This document shows, in pieces, positions 35,690 to 45,752 of a stretch of 60,000 nt of DNA. Numbering within the stretch: the first letter of the stretch is position 1; every line of letters starts with the position of its first letter. Made by a program: the position numbers and the translations under genes. The notes under the pieces were generated by a model. That model did not search any database, had not been told where the DNA came from, and saw only the letters and a program-made list of their open reading frames with translations. Source of the DNA: a bacterium (GTDB lineage: Bacteria; Vulcanimicrobiota; Vulcanimicrobiia; Vulcanimicrobiales; Vulcanimicrobiaceae); assembly GCA_021805775.1 (NCBI GenBank), contig JAJZED010000005.1, positions 1-60,000 on the forward strand. Direction: 5' to 3'.

Positions 35690-36532
35690 ATGGGGCAGAA
35701 GATTCATCCAGTCGGAATGCGACTGGGCATCACGCGTACCTGGGATAGCCGGTGGTTCGAAAAGAAGCACTACATCGACTGGCTTCACGAGGACGTCGCG
35801 ATCCGTAAGTTCTTCGAGAAGAATTGGCAGCGTAAGGCCTCGATCAGCAAGATCGAAGTCGAACGCCGCTCCAATCAAGCGCGCGTTATCGTCAATACTG
35901 CGAAGCCGGGCATCATCATCGGTAAGCGCGGCGTCGGCATCGAAGAGATCCGCAAAGATCTCGAAAAGCTGACCGGTAAAGCCGTTGCCGTCAACGTGAT
36001 GGAGATCAAGGTTCCCGAACTCGATGCGCGCTTGGTCGGGCAGAATATCGTCGATCAGCTCGAGAAGCGCATTGCGTTTCGTCGCGCTATCAAACAGGCG
36101 ATTATGCGCACGATGAAAGCCGGCGCACGTGGCGTGAAGGTGCAGGTTTCGGGGCGGCTCGGCGGCGCCGAGATCGCGCGTACCGAACGCAGCTCCGACG
36201 GCAAGGTGCCGTTGCACACGCTGCGAGCCGATATCGATTACGCAAACGTTGAAGCGTTCACGACCTTTGGCCGCATCGGCGTGAAGGTGTGGATCTATCG
36301 CGGAGAGGTTCTGCCCGATGGTACCCGTAGCGGTCCCGTGCGCGGCGAACGCTCCGGGCGCGATCGCGGACCTCGCACGGGCAACCGGCCCGGCGCGCCC
36401 GGGCGTGCGGCTCGCCCCGCTCCTCGAGCAGTCGGCCCTGCCGATGCCGCCGAGGGCGTTGTCGTCACCGCCGATCCGGTGGTTCCGGTGGTTATAGAAA
36501 CCGTTGCTCCCGAAACGGAGGCACCGCAGTAG
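35690..36532 (+). CDS. rpsC: 30S ribosomal protein S3 (uS3), C-terminally extended
   Basis: A 280-residue S3 with the N-terminal [18 protein letters not shown], the KH domain ([19 protein letters not shown]) and the C-terminal domain to about residue 212. About 65 more residues follow: first Gly/Arg-rich, then Pro/Val-rich and acidic. It helps form the mRNA entry channel. Such tails occur in several phyla and are probably flexible. Confidence 0.97.
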   Translation: MGQKIHPVGMRLGITRTWDSRWFEKKHYIDWLHEDVAIRKFFEKNWQRKASISKIEVERRSNQARVIVNTAKPGIIIGKRGVGIEEIRKDLEKLTGKAVAVNVMEIKVPELDARLVGQNIVDQLEKRIAFRRAIKQAIMRTMKAGARGVKVQVSGRLGGAEIARTERSSDGKVPLHTLRADIDYANVEAFTTFGRIGVKVWIYRGEVLPDGTRSGPVRGERSGRDRGPRTGNRPGAPGRAARPAPRAVGPADAAEGVVVTADPVVPVVIETVAPETEAPQ

Positions 36533-36534
36533 AG

Positions 36535-36954
36535 ATGTTAACCCCTAAACGAGTGAAGTGGCGCAAGGTTCAGCGCGGTCGCATGACCGGGCGAGCGACG
36601 CGCGGCAATTCCTTGACGTTCGGCGATTTCGGTTTACAGGCGCTCGAGCCGTGCTGGATGACCAATCGTCAAATCGAGGCGGCACGTATCGCCATGACGC
36701 GCCATATCAAGCGCGGCGGTAAGGTCTGGATCAAAGTGTTCCCGGATAAACCTGCAACCAAGAAGCCTGCCGAAGTGCGCATGGGTTCGGGTAAGGGTAA
36801 CCCGGAGTTCTGGGTCGCCGTGGTCCGCCCGGGGCGCGTGCTATTCGAACTCTCCGGCGTCGCGCCGGATATTGCGCGCGAAGCGTTGCGTTTGGCGGCT
36901 TCCAAGCTTCCGATCGGGACGAAAGTCGTCGCGCGTGAGGAGGAGACGGCGTGA
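36535..36954 (+). CDS. rplP: 50S ribosomal protein L16 (uL16)
   Basis: A 139-residue L16 ([37 protein letters not shown]). It organises the A-site tRNA region of the 50S. Its stop overlaps the start of rpmC by four bases. Confidence 0.98.
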   Translation: MLTPKRVKWRKVQRGRMTGRATRGNSLTFGDFGLQALEPCWMTNRQIEAARIAMTRHIKRGGKVWIKVFPDKPATKKPAEVRMGSGKGNPEFWVAVVRPGRVLFELSGVAPDIAREALRLAASKLPIGTKVVAREEETA

Positions 36955-37172
36955 AAAACGGTGATTTGAGCGAGTTCCGCAATCTTTCGGTTGCGGAGTT
37001 GCAGCAAAAGGCTCGCGAAACCAAAAGCGAGATGTTTAACCTCCGTTTCGCATTGCGCACGGGTCACTTGAGCGATTTCAGCAAAATTCGTGCGATGCGT
37101 CGGACGTACGCGCGTATTCAGACCGTCATCTCCGAAAAGCGGATGGCCGAGGAGCAGCATGGAGCAGCATAA
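36951..37172 (+). CDS. rpmC: 50S ribosomal protein L29 (uL29)
   Basis: A 73-residue two-helix protein ([40 protein letters not shown]), located at the exit of the peptide tunnel. GTG start overlapping rplP. Its last codons overlap the start of rpsQ by 14 bases. Confidence 0.96.
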   Translation: MKNGDLSEFRNLSVAELQQKARETKSEMFNLRFALRTGHLSDFSKIRAMRRTYARIQTVISEKRMAEEQHGAA

Positions 37173-37434
37173 TAACGTCGATCGCGCGCCGAACCGTCGC
37201 ATCAAACAGGGTCGCGTGGCGTCGAATAAGATGGATAAGACGATCGTCGTCGTCACCGAGACGCGCGTCCCGCATCCGCAATACGGAAAGATCGTAAGAA
37301 AATCCACGCGCTTCAAGGCGCACGATGAAAAGAACGAAGCGAAGATCGGCGACGTGGTCCGCATCACCGAATGCCGGCCGCTCTCGCGCGACAAGCGTTG
37401 GCGGTTGGTTGAAATCGTCGAGAGGGCGAAGTAA
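37159..37434 (+). CDS. rpsQ: 30S ribosomal protein S17 (uS17)
   Basis: A 91-residue S17 with the core [20 protein letters not shown] and the [20 protein letters not shown] loop. The ATG at 37159 inside rpmC gives the expected length; a longer frame from 37090 would lie fully in rpmC and is unlikely. Followed directly by rplN. Confidence 0.96.
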   Translation: MEQHNNVDRAPNRRIKQGRVASNKMDKTIVVVTETRVPHPQYGKIVRKSTRFKAHDEKNEAKIGDVVRITECRPLSRDKRWRLVEIVERAK

Positions 37435-37812
37435 GTGATTCAGCAAGAGACGCGACTGAAGGTCGCCGATAATTCCGGAGCTAGGGAACTGTTGGTCATT
37501 CACGTGACCGGCGGCAGCCGGCATCCGTACGCCTTCGTCGGCGATATCGTCGTCGGTTCGGTGAAGAGCGCAATTCCCGGTGCCGCAGTGAAGAAGGGGC
37601 AGGTCGTGAAGGCCGTCATCGTTCGCACCTCGGCTCCGATGCGCCGCCCCGACGGTTCGACCGTGCGCTGCGACGATAACGCCTGCGTCATCATCAAAGG
37701 TGAAAAAGACAATCTCGATCCGCGCGGCACGCGCGTCTTCGGGCCGGTGATGCGCGAATTGCGCGATCGCGGCTTCCTGAAGATCGCATCGCTCGCTCCG
37801 GAGGTACTCTAA
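37435..37812 (+). CDS. rplN: 50S ribosomal protein L14 (uL14)
   Basis: A 125-residue L14 ([50 protein letters not shown]). It bridges the subunits and binds release of RsfS. GTG start one base after the rpsQ stop. Confidence 0.98.
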   Translation: MIQQETRLKVADNSGARELLVIHVTGGSRHPYAFVGDIVVGSVKSAIPGAAVKKGQVVKAVIVRTSAPMRRPDGSTVRCDDNACVIIKGEKDNLDPRGTRVFGPVMRELRDRGFLKIASLAPEVL

Positions 37813-37819
37813 GAGAGCT

Positions 37820-38185
37820 ATGGCCGATAAAGCGAATATCATTAAGGGCGACACGGTCTTCGTGCGCCGCGGACGCGACAAAGGCAAGCGTGGGACGGTG
37901 AAGGCCGTATTCCCGGCCGCCGGCACGGCGACCGTGGAGGGCATCAACATCGTCAAGCGCCACACGAAGCCCCAGCAGGAACAGCAGCAGAATATGGGCG
38001 GCGCGGTTCCCAACGGCGGCATCATCGAAAAAGAGGCCCCGTTGCCTCTCGCAACGTTGATGTACGTCTGCGAGAAGTGCAAGTCTCCAACCCGGATCCG
38101 TCACGGCCGTAACCCCGATGGCCGTGCGGCGCGCCTCTGCGCGAAGTGCGGCGAACCGGCACGCGAGTCGGTCAAGGGAGCGTAA
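37820..38185 (+). CDS. rplX: 50S ribosomal protein L24 (uL24)
   Basis: A 121-residue L24 with the KOW motif (KGDTVFVRRGRDKGKRGTVKAVFPAAGTATVEGINI). A C-terminal zinc-ribbon-like pair is visible (CEKCKSPTRI ... CAKCGEPA), as in many bacterial L24 proteins of the longer type. It initiates 50S assembly. Confidence 0.97.
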   Translation: MADKANIIKGDTVFVRRGRDKGKRGTVKAVFPAAGTATVEGINIVKRHTKPQQEQQQNMGGAVPNGGIIEKEAPLPLATLMYVCEKCKSPTRIRHGRNPDGRAARLCAKCGEPARESVKGA

Positions 38186-38188
38186 GAG

Positions 38189-38737
38189 ATGAATCGTCTT
38201 CGTGAAAAATACGAATCGGCGGTCCGCTCGATGCTGACCGAAAAATTCGGCTATTCGAACGCCATGCAGGTTCCAAAATTGGAAAAAGTCGTGATTAACA
38301 TGAGCGTCGGCGACGCCATTAGCAATGCGAAGGCGCTCGACGTCGCCGTCGCCGAGATGGTTGCGATCGCCGGGCAGAAGCCGGTCATCACCAAAGCGAA
38401 GAAGTCGATCGCGGCTTTCAAGCTTCGCGAAGGGATGAATGTCGGGGCCAAAGTGACGCTACGCGGCGAGCGCATGTACGTTTTTCTCGATAAACTTTTT
38501 AACATCGTATTGCCGCGCATCCGCGATTTTCGCGGACTGCCGGCGAAATCGTTCGATGGCCGCGGTAATTACAACCTCGGTTTAAAAGAGCAAATCGTTT
38601 TCCCGGAAATCAACTTCGATAAAGTCGACAAAATGCGCGGCATGGATATCACCATCGTAACGACAGCGAAAAACGATGAGGAAGCCAACGCTTTCCTCAC
38701 AGCGATGGGATTGCCGATCCAGAAGGGACGCAACTAA
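38189..38737 (+). CDS. rplE: 50S ribosomal protein L5 (uL5)
   Basis: A 182-residue L5 ([61 protein letters not shown]). It binds 5S rRNA. The stop overlaps the rpsN start by one base. Confidence 0.98.
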   Translation: MNRLREKYESAVRSMLTEKFGYSNAMQVPKLEKVVINMSVGDAISNAKALDVAVAEMVAIAGQKPVITKAKKSIAAFKLREGMNVGAKVTLRGERMYVFLDKLFNIVLPRIRDFRGLPAKSFDGRGNYNLGLKEQIVFPEINFDKVDKMRGMDITIVTTAKNDEEANAFLTAMGLPIQKGRN

Positions 38738-38922
38738 TGGCGAAGACCTCGATGATCGTCAAATCGGAACGCAAATCGAAATTCTCGGTGCGCGCGCACA
38801 ATCGGTGCAAGCTCTGCGGACGCCCTCGCGGCTTCCTTCGTAAGTTTGCATTGTGCCGCATTTGCTTCCGCGAACTCGCACATCGTGGCGTCGTTCCCGG
38901 CGTAACGAAGGCTTCGTGGTAG
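38737..38922 (+). CDS. rpsN: 30S ribosomal protein S14 type Z (uS14)
   Basis: A 61-residue short S14 that keeps the zinc site (CKLCGRPRG ... CRICFRE). This zinc-binding form is found in many Gram-positives and other phyla, in contrast to the long zinc-free form. Confidence 0.97.
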   Translation: MAKTSMIVKSERKSKFSVRAHNRCKLCGRPRGFLRKFALCRICFRELAHRGVVPGVTKASW

Positions 38923-38937
38923 GGAGAGGAACGTAAA

Positions 38938-39339
38938 ATGTCAGTAACAACCGATCCCGTTGCCGATCTTCTTACACGCATTCGCAACGCAAATACGGCC
39001 AACCACCCGGCAGTCGATGTTCCGGCTTCCCGCGTCAAAGCGGCGATCGCGGAGATCCTGAAGGAAGAAGGCTTTATCGACGGCGTCGAGCGTTTGAGCG
39101 ACGGCCCTCAGGGCACCTTGCGTATTAAGTTGCGCTACGGCCCCGAGAAAGAAAAAGTCATCACCGGCTTGCGTCGCATCTCGCGCCCCGGTCTACGCGT
39201 GTACACCGGCAAGGGCGAGATTCCCCGAGTTCTCGGCGGACTCGGCATTGTCATTATCTCCACGTCGCGGGGCATCATGTCCGGCAAACGGGCCAAAAAG
39301 CTCGGAGTCGGCGGCGAAGTCCTGGCGTACGTCTGGTAA
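38938..39339 (+). CDS. rpsH: 30S ribosomal protein S8 (uS8)
   Basis: A 133-residue S8 ([34 protein letters not shown]; the C-terminal [20 protein letters not shown]). It binds helix 21 of 16S rRNA. S8 represses the spc operon in E. coli. Confidence 0.98.
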   Translation: MSVTTDPVADLLTRIRNANTANHPAVDVPASRVKAAIAEILKEEGFIDGVERLSDGPQGTLRIKLRYGPEKEKVITGLRRISRPGLRVYTGKGEIPRVLGGLGIVIISTSRGIMSGKRAKKLGVGGEVLAYVW

Positions 39340-39354
39340 GTAGGAACGAATAGC

Positions 39355-39906
39355 ATGTCGCGAATTGGAAAATTACCGGTCAACGTTCCCTCGGGCGTCG
39401 AAGTAAAACTCGGCGAGCGCGAGGTGTTCGTGAAAGGCCCCAAGGGTGAGTTACAGCAGCACATCCTCACCGATGTCGTCAGCGTGAAACTCGAAGACGG
39501 GCGCGTTCTCGTCGAACGAAAAGGCGATGGAAAGCCGCATCGGAGCGCCCACGGCCTCACGCGTACGCTCATCGCCAATATGATCGAAGGCGTCAGTAAG
39601 GGCTTTCGCAAGAGCCTGGAAATTCAGGGCGTGGGTTATCGTGCGGCGAAAGCCGGCGAAAACCTGAACTTGACGTTGGGTTATTCCCATCCCGTCGTTT
39701 ACGCCGCTCCTACGGGCATCACGCTCTCCGTCGAGGGGCAGAACAAAGTGCACGTCGACGGAATCGATAAACAGAAGGTCGGGCAGGTCGCAGCCGAAAT
39801 TCGCGGTCTCCGCCCGCCGGAGCCTTATAAGGGCAAGGGCGTTCGTTACGAAGGCGAGCGCATCAAGAAGAAGCTCGGTAAAGCCGGGAAGGCAGGCAAG
39901 AAGTAA
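39355..39906 (+). CDS. rplF: 50S ribosomal protein L6 (uL6)
   Basis: A 183-residue L6 with duplicated domains ([40 protein letters not shown]; the C-terminal [20 protein letters not shown]). It lies near the factor-binding site. Its stop overlaps the rplR start. Confidence 0.98.
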   Translation: MSRIGKLPVNVPSGVEVKLGEREVFVKGPKGELQQHILTDVVSVKLEDGRVLVERKGDGKPHRSAHGLTRTLIANMIEGVSKGFRKSLEIQGVGYRAAKAGENLNLTLGYSHPVVYAAPTGITLSVEGQNKVHVDGIDKQKVGQVAAEIRGLRPPEPYKGKGVRYEGERIKKKLGKAGKAGKK

Positions 39907-40271
39907 TGGCGCGTAATTCCAAAAACGATTCACGCCGCGCGCGCCACGTGCGTTTGCGCAAGCGCGTCTCGGGATCGGCCGAACGGCCGCGCCTGATGGT
40001 GCGCCGTACCCTGCACCACATCTACGCCGTCATCGTCGACGATGCGAAGGGGCACACGCTCGTCGCTTCCTCGACCCGCGAGAAGTCGCTCGCCGAAGGC
40101 TTGGAGTCGACGACGAACATCGACGCGGCAACACGCGTCGGGTCTTCGATAGCCGCCAAAGCCAAGGCAGCCGGCATCGCATCCGTCGTCTTCGATCGCG
40201 GCGGCTACCAATATCACGGTCGCGTTGCGGCGCTCGCGCAGGCAGCGCGCGAAGCCGGTCTGGAGTTTTAA
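39906..40271 (+). CDS. rplR: 50S ribosomal protein L18 (uL18)
   Basis: A 121-residue L18 ([44 protein letters not shown] has a close equivalent; [20 protein letters not shown] at the end). It binds 5S rRNA with L5. Confidence 0.97.
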   Translation: MARNSKNDSRRARHVRLRKRVSGSAERPRLMVRRTLHHIYAVIVDDAKGHTLVASSTREKSLAEGLESTTNIDAATRVGSSIAAKAKAAGIASVVFDRGGYQYHGRVAALAQAAREAGLEF

Positions 40272-40274
40272 TCG

Positions 40275-40790
40275 ATGAACTATCGCAATAATCCGCGCGA
40301 CCGCGACAACAGCGGCTTCGAAGAGACCGTCGTCCGCGTCAACCGCGTGGCGAAGGTCGTCAAGGGCGGCAAGCGCTTCAGTTTCAGCGCGCTCGTCGTC
40401 GTCGGCGACCGCAAGGGAAAAGTCGGCTACGCGACCGGCAAGGCCGGTGAAGTTCCCGAAGCGATCCGCAAAGCGGTCGAGCGGGCGAAAAAGAATCTCA
40501 TCACCGTTCCGATGGTCGAGCAGACGATTCCGCACGAAGTGACGTACCAGATCGGCGCTGCGCGCGTGATGCTCAAACCGGCGGCACCGGGTACCGGCGT
40601 TATCGCCGGCGGCTCGATGCGTGCCGTTCTCGAGCTCGCGGGTATCCACGATATTCTCACTAAGTGCTTGGGCACGACCAATCCGATCAATGTGGTGATG
40701 GCGACCGTCGATGCGTTGCGCTCGCTAAAGACGGCGGAGAAAACCGCCGCCTTGCGAGGCAAGACCGTCAAGGAGATTTTTGCGGCATAA
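40275..40790 (+). CDS. rpsE: 30S ribosomal protein S5 (uS5)
   Basis: A 171-residue S5 with [40 protein letters not shown] and [18 protein letters not shown]. It monitors decoding fidelity. The stop overlaps the rplO start, leaving no room for rpmD, which usually stands between them. Confidence 0.98.
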   Translation: MNYRNNPRDRDNSGFEETVVRVNRVAKVVKGGKRFSFSALVVVGDRKGKVGYATGKAGEVPEAIRKAVERAKKNLITVPMVEQTIPHEVTYQIGAARVMLKPAAPGTGVIAGGSMRAVLELAGIHDILTKCLGTTNPINVVMATVDALRSLKTAEKTAALRGKTVKEIFAA

Positions 40791-41305
40791 TGGCTACGAA
40801 GAAGAAGGTTGCGGCGCCGAAGGAGCGCGTCGCGCAGATGAAACTCGGCTCGCTCGCTCCGGCGAAAGGCAGCCGCCCCAAACGCGTTCGCATCGGCCGC
40901 GGTCACGGCTCGGGCATGGTGAAAACCGGCGGCGAAGGCGGTAAGGGGCAGACGGTTCGCTCCGGCGGCGGTAAGGGCCCAGCCTTCGAAGGCGGTCAGA
41001 CGCCGTGGGCGCGTCGCCTTCCGCATCGTCGCGGATACTCGCAAAAGGCGCGCGATATCGGCCACTTTCGCTCGAGTTTCGCGGTGGTGAATCTCCATCG
41101 GCTCGCCGAATGGGACGTTGCCGTCGAGGTTACGCCCGAGACGCTGAAGGAACGCGGCATTCTGAGCGACCTTCGCGACGGAGTGAAGGTGCTCGGTGCG
41201 GTGAAAGCCGGGAAGACGCTTCCCAGCGGTCTGCGTTTCCGCGACATCGTCTTTTCAGCGACGGCCCGCGAAGCGCTCGTGGCCGCCGGCGCCGTACTGG
41301 AGTAG
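40790..41305 (+). CDS. rplO: 50S ribosomal protein L15 (uL15)
   Basis: A 171-residue L15 with an N-terminal basic tail of about 16 residues, then KLGSLAPAKGSRPKRVRIGR, the Gly-rich GHGSGMVKTGGEGGKGQTVRSGGG and the L15e-like C-terminal domain. The ATG at 40790 overlaps the rpsE stop (TAATG), which argues against the longer frame upstream. Confidence 0.96.
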   Translation: MATKKKVAAPKERVAQMKLGSLAPAKGSRPKRVRIGRGHGSGMVKTGGEGGKGQTVRSGGGKGPAFEGGQTPWARRLPHRRGYSQKARDIGHFRSSFAVVNLHRLAEWDVAVEVTPETLKERGILSDLRDGVKVLGAVKAGKTLPSGLRFRDIVFSATAREALVAAGAVLE

Positions 41306-41314
41306 CCGCTACCG

Positions 41315-42661
41315 ATGTTCGATAACCTGCGCGCGGCCCTGCTCGTACCCGATATCCGCAAACGTGTCGGCTACGTGCTGTTCGCGTTTGCGTGGTTCGT
41401 TTTCATGATTCACGTCCAGCTGCCTAACGTTAACGAACAGGCCTGGCAGCACGTGTTACAGAGCGGTGCCTTCTATAATCTTCTCGGCTTCCTCTCCGGC
41501 GGCGCGTTGCAAAAGTTGTCGGTGATCGCAATGGGGATCACGCCGTACATTAACGCCTCTATCATCATGCAACTGATGACCGTGGTGCTTCCGCAACTCG
41601 AAGAGCTGCAGAAGAAAGGCGGCGACGAAGGGCGTAAACGCATCGGTCAAATCACTCGTTGGTTGACGATCGCACTGGCAACCCTGCAAGCGACCTTCAT
41701 GTCGATTTCGATGCGTAATTCCGGCGTGTTTTACGATACGAGCCTGATCTATTTGTTGTTCGCCATCACGATTATGGTCGCCGGAACGATGTTCCTCATG
41801 TGGCTGGGCGAACAGATTACCGACAAAGGGATCGGAAACGGTATATCGCTGATCATCTTTATCGGCATCGTGTTGCGCTACCCCACCTATATCGCCCAAA
41901 CCTATGCTTCGGCGAGTCAGGGCGCGACGAACATCCTCAACCTGGTGCTTTACCTCGTTGTCACCATCGCCGCAATTATCGGCATCGTTTTCCTTTACCA
42001 AGGTCAACGTCGCGTCCCCGTGCAGCAAGCACGCCGCACCGTGGGCCGGAAGATGTTTGCCGGGCGCTCTACCTACATTCCGCTACGGCTCAATAACGCG
42101 GGCGTGATTTCGATCATTTTTGCGATCTCGATCCTGCTGTTGCCGCAACAGGCCCTATCGTGGTTCACCCACGGAATCGGCATCCAACCGACCTATTTTA
42201 CGATCCTACATCTCGGAAAATTCTTGCTCGAATTCCCGCTCAACGGTGCGGCTTGGAGCGAAGTATTCAACGTGTGGTTTGCGCCGAGTTCGTGGAGCTA
42301 CAACATCGTTTACTTCTTGCTCGTCGTCATCTTCACGTTCTTCTATAGCTCGGTCGTCCTCAATACGGCCGATATTGCCGACAACCTGAAAAAGAGCGGA
42401 TCGTTTATTCCCGGCATTCGCCCCGGGCAGCCGACGGTGGATTATTTGAATAAAGTTCTATTACGGATCACGACCGCCGCCGCCATTTTCCTCGGCATAC
42501 TCGCCGTATTGCCCGGCGCTTTGCAGCACGGTCTTTCTATCACGACCTTCTATCTCGGTTCTACGTCCTTGCTGATTGTGGTCGGCGTCGCGCTCGACAC
42601 GATCACGCAGATCGAGGCGCGCCTGGCGATGCGCGATTATCGCGGGTTTATTAAGCGCTGA
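41315..42661 (+). CDS. secY: preprotein translocase subunit SecY
   Basis: A 448-residue channel subunit with ten helices, starting MFDNLRAALLVPDIRKRVGY. The plug region is FLSGGALQKLSVIAMGITPYINASI, and the cytoplasmic loop before the last helices (NLKKSGSFIPGIRPGQPTVD) is typical. With SecE and SecG it forms the protein-conducting pore. Stop overlaps the adk start (TGATG). Confidence 0.97.
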   Translation: MFDNLRAALLVPDIRKRVGYVLFAFAWFVFMIHVQLPNVNEQAWQHVLQSGAFYNLLGFLSGGALQKLSVIAMGITPYINASIIMQLMTVVLPQLEELQKKGGDEGRKRIGQITRWLTIALATLQATFMSISMRNSGVFYDTSLIYLLFAITIMVAGTMFLMWLGEQITDKGIGNGISLIIFIGIVLRYPTYIAQTYASASQGATNILNLVLYLVVTIAAIIGIVFLYQGQRRVPVQQARRTVGRKMFAGRSTYIPLRLNNAGVISIIFAISILLLPQQALSWFTHGIGIQPTYFTILHLGKFLLEFPLNGAAWSEVFNVWFAPSSWSYNIVYFLLVVIFTFFYSSVVLNTADIADNLKKSGSFIPGIRPGQPTVDYLNKVLLRITTAAAIFLGILAVLPGALQHGLSITTFYLGSTSLLIVVGVALDTITQIEARLAMRDYRGFIKR

Positions 42662-43311
42662 TGCCCGACGTCGTACTGCTCGGGGCTCCGGGAGCGGGTA
42701 AGGGAACGCAGGCACAGATTCTCTGCGATCGCTTCGGCTTCGAACAACTCTCGACCGGCGATCTTCTGCGCGCACATCGTGCGCGCGGCAGCGAACTGGG
42801 GCAAGAGGCCCAGGGCTTTATGACGCGCGGGGAGCTCGTTCCCGATGCGTTAATCGTGAAGATGGTCGAGGGCGAATTGCGCCCCGGCGCGGCGGTGATT
42901 TTCGACGGTTTTCCGCGTACGATTCCCCAGGCGCAAGCGCTCGACGCTTTGCTCGAAACGCGTCGGCGCGGCCTTCCGCTGGCGATCTACTTTCGCATCG
43001 AACGCGCGTTGTTGGAGGAACGGCTTCTCGGGCGCTGGAGCAATCCGCGGACGGGGCGCGTCTATCACGAGCGTTTCAACCCTCCCGCCGTCGCCGGCAT
43101 CGACGACGAAGACGGCGGAGTGCTGGTGCAGCGCGATGACGATAAGCCCGAGACGGTACGCAAGCGCCTCGACGTTTTCGAAGCGCAGACGATGCCGTTG
43201 GTCGATTATTATCGGCAAGCGGGGCGCCTTGAAACCATCGACGCAAGAGCTGCCGTCGGCGACGTCGCGCATCAACTCGTGCATGCACTCGCACTCGAAC
43301 ACGCCCACTGA
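42661..43311 (+). CDS. adk: adenylate kinase
   Basis: A 216-residue kinase interconverting ATP + AMP and 2 ADP. P-loop GAPGAGKGTQ (residues 8-17), FDGFPRTIPQA and a long LID domain (GRWSNPRTGRVYHERFNPP). The LID lacks the four cysteines of zinc-binding adenylate kinases. Located between secY and map, as in many bacteria. Confidence 0.97.
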   Translation: MPDVVLLGAPGAGKGTQAQILCDRFGFEQLSTGDLLRAHRARGSELGQEAQGFMTRGELVPDALIVKMVEGELRPGAAVIFDGFPRTIPQAQALDALLETRRRGLPLAIYFRIERALLEERLLGRWSNPRTGRVYHERFNPPAVAGIDDEDGGVLVQRDDDKPETVRKRLDVFEAQTMPLVDYYRQAGRLETIDARAAVGDVAHQLVHALALEHAH

Positions 43312-43323
43312 TATGGTGAAGGC

Positions 43324-44148
43324 ATGATCGAACTCAAGAGCGCGCGAGAGATCGATACGATCCGGCGCAGCGGAAAAATCACCGCGGCGGTGCTGGTGGA
43401 GCTTATGGCCGCCGTTCGCCCCGGTATCACGACGGGCGAGCTCGACGCACTTGCGGAGAAGGGCATTCGCTCGCGCGGCGGCATCCCGACCTTCCTTGGC
43501 TACCACGATTACCCGGCCTCGATCTGCGCGTCGGTCAACGATGAAGTCGTGCACGGAATCCCCGGGGAACGCGTTCTCGTAGAAGGGGATCTGCTTTCGA
43601 TCGATATAGGAACCACGTTCGAAGGATTCGTCTCCGATAGCGCCGTTACGGTTCCGGTGGGCAAGATCTCGGAGAGCGCGGCGCGCTTGCTCCGCGTGAC
43701 CCAGGAATCGATGATGGAGGGCATAGCGCAGATGCTCGTCGGCGGCCACGTCGGCGATATCGGAGCCGCCGTTGCCCGCCATGCAGAACGGCACGGATAC
43801 GGCGTCGTGCGAAAGCTCGTCGGCCACGGGGTCGGCCGGGCGATGCACGAGGAGCCCCAAGTGCCCAATTATGGGAGCCCGGGGAGCGGCCCCGAGCTAC
43901 GTCCTGGGCTCGTTTTGGCCGTCGAACCGATGATCAACGAGGGCGGCTACCAGGTGAAGACCCTGCGGGACGGCTGGACAGTCGTCACCTCAGATGGTAA
44001 ACTCTCGGCGCACTTCGAGCACACTATTGCGGTCACGCCCGAGGGGCCGCGCATCCTCACGCTTCGCAGCGTGGGGGAGCACCCCGACGTAGAACGCTAT
44101 CGTCCCGATGCGGAAAAATTATCGGGCGAGTCAATGGTGAGGAGCTAA
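43324..44148 (+). CDS. map: type I methionine aminopeptidase
   Basis: A 274-residue dinuclear metalloprotease removing N-terminal methionine. Metal ligands can be seen in order: Asp in LLSIDIGTTFEGFVSDSAV (two Asp), His in GHGVGRAMHEEPQVPNYG, Glu in AVEPMINEGG and Glu in FEHTIAVTPEGP. It lies 12 bases after adk. Confidence 0.97.
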   Translation: MIELKSAREIDTIRRSGKITAAVLVELMAAVRPGITTGELDALAEKGIRSRGGIPTFLGYHDYPASICASVNDEVVHGIPGERVLVEGDLLSIDIGTTFEGFVSDSAVTVPVGKISESAARLLRVTQESMMEGIAQMLVGGHVGDIGAAVARHAERHGYGVVRKLVGHGVGRAMHEEPQVPNYGSPGSGPELRPGLVLAVEPMINEGGYQVKTLRDGWTVVTSDGKLSAHFEHTIAVTPEGPRILTLRSVGEHPDVERYRPDAEKLSGESMVRS

Positions 44149-44154
44149 AGTGTA

Positions 44155-44445
44155 ATGGCGCGAGGAAAACGCCGAGGTGGGCGTCCGGCGAAAAAGCCGA
44201 ATGCCGACAAAGCCGCCAAGACGGCGGTGCCCAAGGAAGAGGCGATCGAGGTCGAAGGCACGATCGTCGAACCCCTCCCCAATGCGATGTTCCGCGTCGA
44301 ACTAGCAAACGGGCATCGGGTGCTCGCCCACGTTTCGGGAAAAATTCGAATGAACTTCATCCGAATTCTTCCGGGAGATCGCGTGTTAGTCGAACTCTCG
44401 CCGTACGATTTAACGCACGGCCGCATTACCTACCGCTACAAATAA
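44155..44445 (+). CDS. infA: translation initiation factor IF-1 with basic N-terminal extension
   Basis: A 96-residue IF-1. The S1/OB core ([20 protein letters not shown] ... ISGK-like [19 protein letters not shown] ... [12 protein letters not shown]) is of normal size (about 70 residues). It is preceded by about 25 residues rich in Lys, Arg and Ala ([20 protein letters not shown]). AGGAG lies eight bases before the ATG at 44155. A GTG at 44227 would give a standard IF-1 but has no evident ribosome binding site, so the long form is preferred. Confidence 0.92.
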   Translation: MARGKRRGGRPAKKPNADKAAKTAVPKEEAIEVEGTIVEPLPNAMFRVELANGHRVLAHVSGKIRMNFIRILPGDRVLVELSPYDLTHGRITYRYK

Positions 44446-44479
44446 TGCGCGCAGCGCATCATAGAACGAGGAACCGTCC

Positions 44480-44596
44480 ATGAAAGTCCGTCCGTCAGTT
44501 AAGAAAATCTGCGACAAGTGCAAAGTCATCCGCCGTCACGGCAAAGTGCGGATTATTTGCGATGTCAATGCAAAGCACAAACAGGTACAGGGGTAA
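44480..44596 (+). CDS. rpmJ: 50S ribosomal protein L36 (bL36)
   Basis: A 38-residue protein starting [20 protein letters not shown]. The zinc ligands Cys11, Cys14, Cys27 and His33 are all present, so this is the zinc-binding form. It starts 34 bases after infA, with GAGGAAC upstream, and stops three bases before rpsM. Confidence 0.96.
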   Translation: MKVRPSVKKICDKCKVIRRHGKVRIICDVNAKHKQVQG

Positions 44597-44599
44597 TCC

Positions 44600-44983
44600 A
44601 TGGCTCGCATTTCCGGTATCGATCTCCCGCGCGAAAAGCGCATCGAGATCGCGCTCACGTATATTTACGGCATCGGCCCGACCACGGCGGCGAAGTTGCT
44701 CGAACGAGCAGGCATCGATCCGAGCCGTCGGGTGAAAGAGCTCTCCGAGGAAGACGAGAAGCGTCTTCGCGAAGCGATCGACGTACTCGCGCTTCGGCTT
44801 GAGGGAGATCTTCGCCGCGAGGTACAGGGCAATATCAAGCGCCTGATGGATATCGGTTGTTATCGCGGCTTGCGCCACCGGCGCGGGCTTCCCGTCCGCG
44901 GCCAACGCACGAAGACCAATGCGCGTACGCGTAAGGGTCCCAAGCGCACCGTCGCCGGCAAGAAGAAGACCGTTAAGAAGTAA
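44600..44983 (+). CDS. rpsM: 30S ribosomal protein S13 (uS13)
   Basis: A 127-residue S13 ([37 protein letters not shown]; the C-terminal [20 protein letters not shown]). It contacts P-site tRNA and the central subunit bridge. rpsK, normally next, is separated from it by 6.1 kb and five unrelated genes. Confidence 0.98.
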   Translation: MARISGIDLPREKRIEIALTYIYGIGPTTAAKLLERAGIDPSRRVKELSEEDEKRLREAIDVLALRLEGDLRREVQGNIKRLMDIGCYRGLRHRRGLPVRGQRTKTNARTRKGPKRTVAGKKKTVKK

Positions 44984-44996
44984 CGCGGTACCTTCG

Positions 44997-45752
44997 GTGA
45001 CGATCGACGGGATCAACGTCGCAATCGCCGCCGGAGGACGCATCGGCGGTGCCTTCGCCGCCGAAGTTGGGACGGAAGTCAAAGCCCTCGCCCCGATCGG
45101 AGCGAGCACCATCCTCGAACGAACGATCGCCGCCGCCGCCGCTTTAGGCGCGCGGCGGATCGTCGTTCTCGGCGACGCCGAAATTGCCGCACGTTGCGAC
45201 CGGCGGGTGGAGCGCGTTCTTCCCGATTACGGGGACGGCGCTGCGAATATGCTGGCCTGCCTGCGCGCGTTTCGCGACGACACCGCAGCATCGGCGATCC
45301 TGTTGCTTGCCTGCGATCTGCCGTTTCTCACCGCCGCCGCGCTCCACCGATATCTGGAGGCGATTCCCGCAGAAGCAGTCGCGCTCGGAATCTGCAGCGG
45401 CGACGAGTATGAAGCTCGCTTCCCGGGTGCGCCGACAAACGGCGTCATCCTTCGCCGCGAACGCATCGTGAACGCCGGTGCGTTCGTCGTGCCGTTGTCG
45501 GCCGTCGATTCGGTGGCCCGCGAGAGCGCCGCCTTTTTTAACGCTCGAAAGTATCCGTGGCAAATGGCGATGCGCGCCGGCTTCGGTATTCTCGCCGCAC
45601 ACGCGATCGGTCGCCTCGGCGTAGCACAGATCGAGCGCCGTGCGGCGCGAGTGCTCGGCACGACGGTCGCGGCGATACGCGGTTGCCCGCCCGAACTTTG
45701 CTTCGACGTCGATTCGCTCGATGAATATCGGTACGCACGTGCGCGTACCTGA
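44997..45752 (+). CDS. MobA-like nucleotidyltransferase
   Basis: A 251-residue protein with the N-terminal fold of NTP transferases: the loop IAAGGRIGG in place of the canonical LAGGxSxRMG, LLLACDLPFLTAAAL with the metal-binding Asp, and a VALGICSGDEYEARFP segment. MobA attaches GMP to molybdopterin; relatives transfer nucleotides to sugars or other cofactors. The altered nucleotide loop makes MobA function doubtful. GTG start 13 bases after rpsM. It overlaps the following MFS gene by 32 bases. Confidence 0.75.
   Translation: MTIDGINVAIAAGGRIGGAFAAEVGTEVKALAPIGASTILERTIAAAAALGARRIVVLGDAEIAARCDRRVERVLPDYGDGAANMLACLRAFRDDTAASAILLLACDLPFLTAAALHRYLEAIPAEAVALGICSGDEYEARFPGAPTNGVILRRERIVNAGAFVVPLSAVDSVARESAAFFNARKYPWQMAMRAGFGILAAHAIGRLGVAQIERRAARVLGTTVAAIRGCPPELCFDVDSLDEYRYARART

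Noticed and set aside
44227-44445. Short IF-1 starting at the internal GTG
   Set aside because: No clear ribosome binding site precedes it, while the ATG at 44155 has AGGAG at good spacing.
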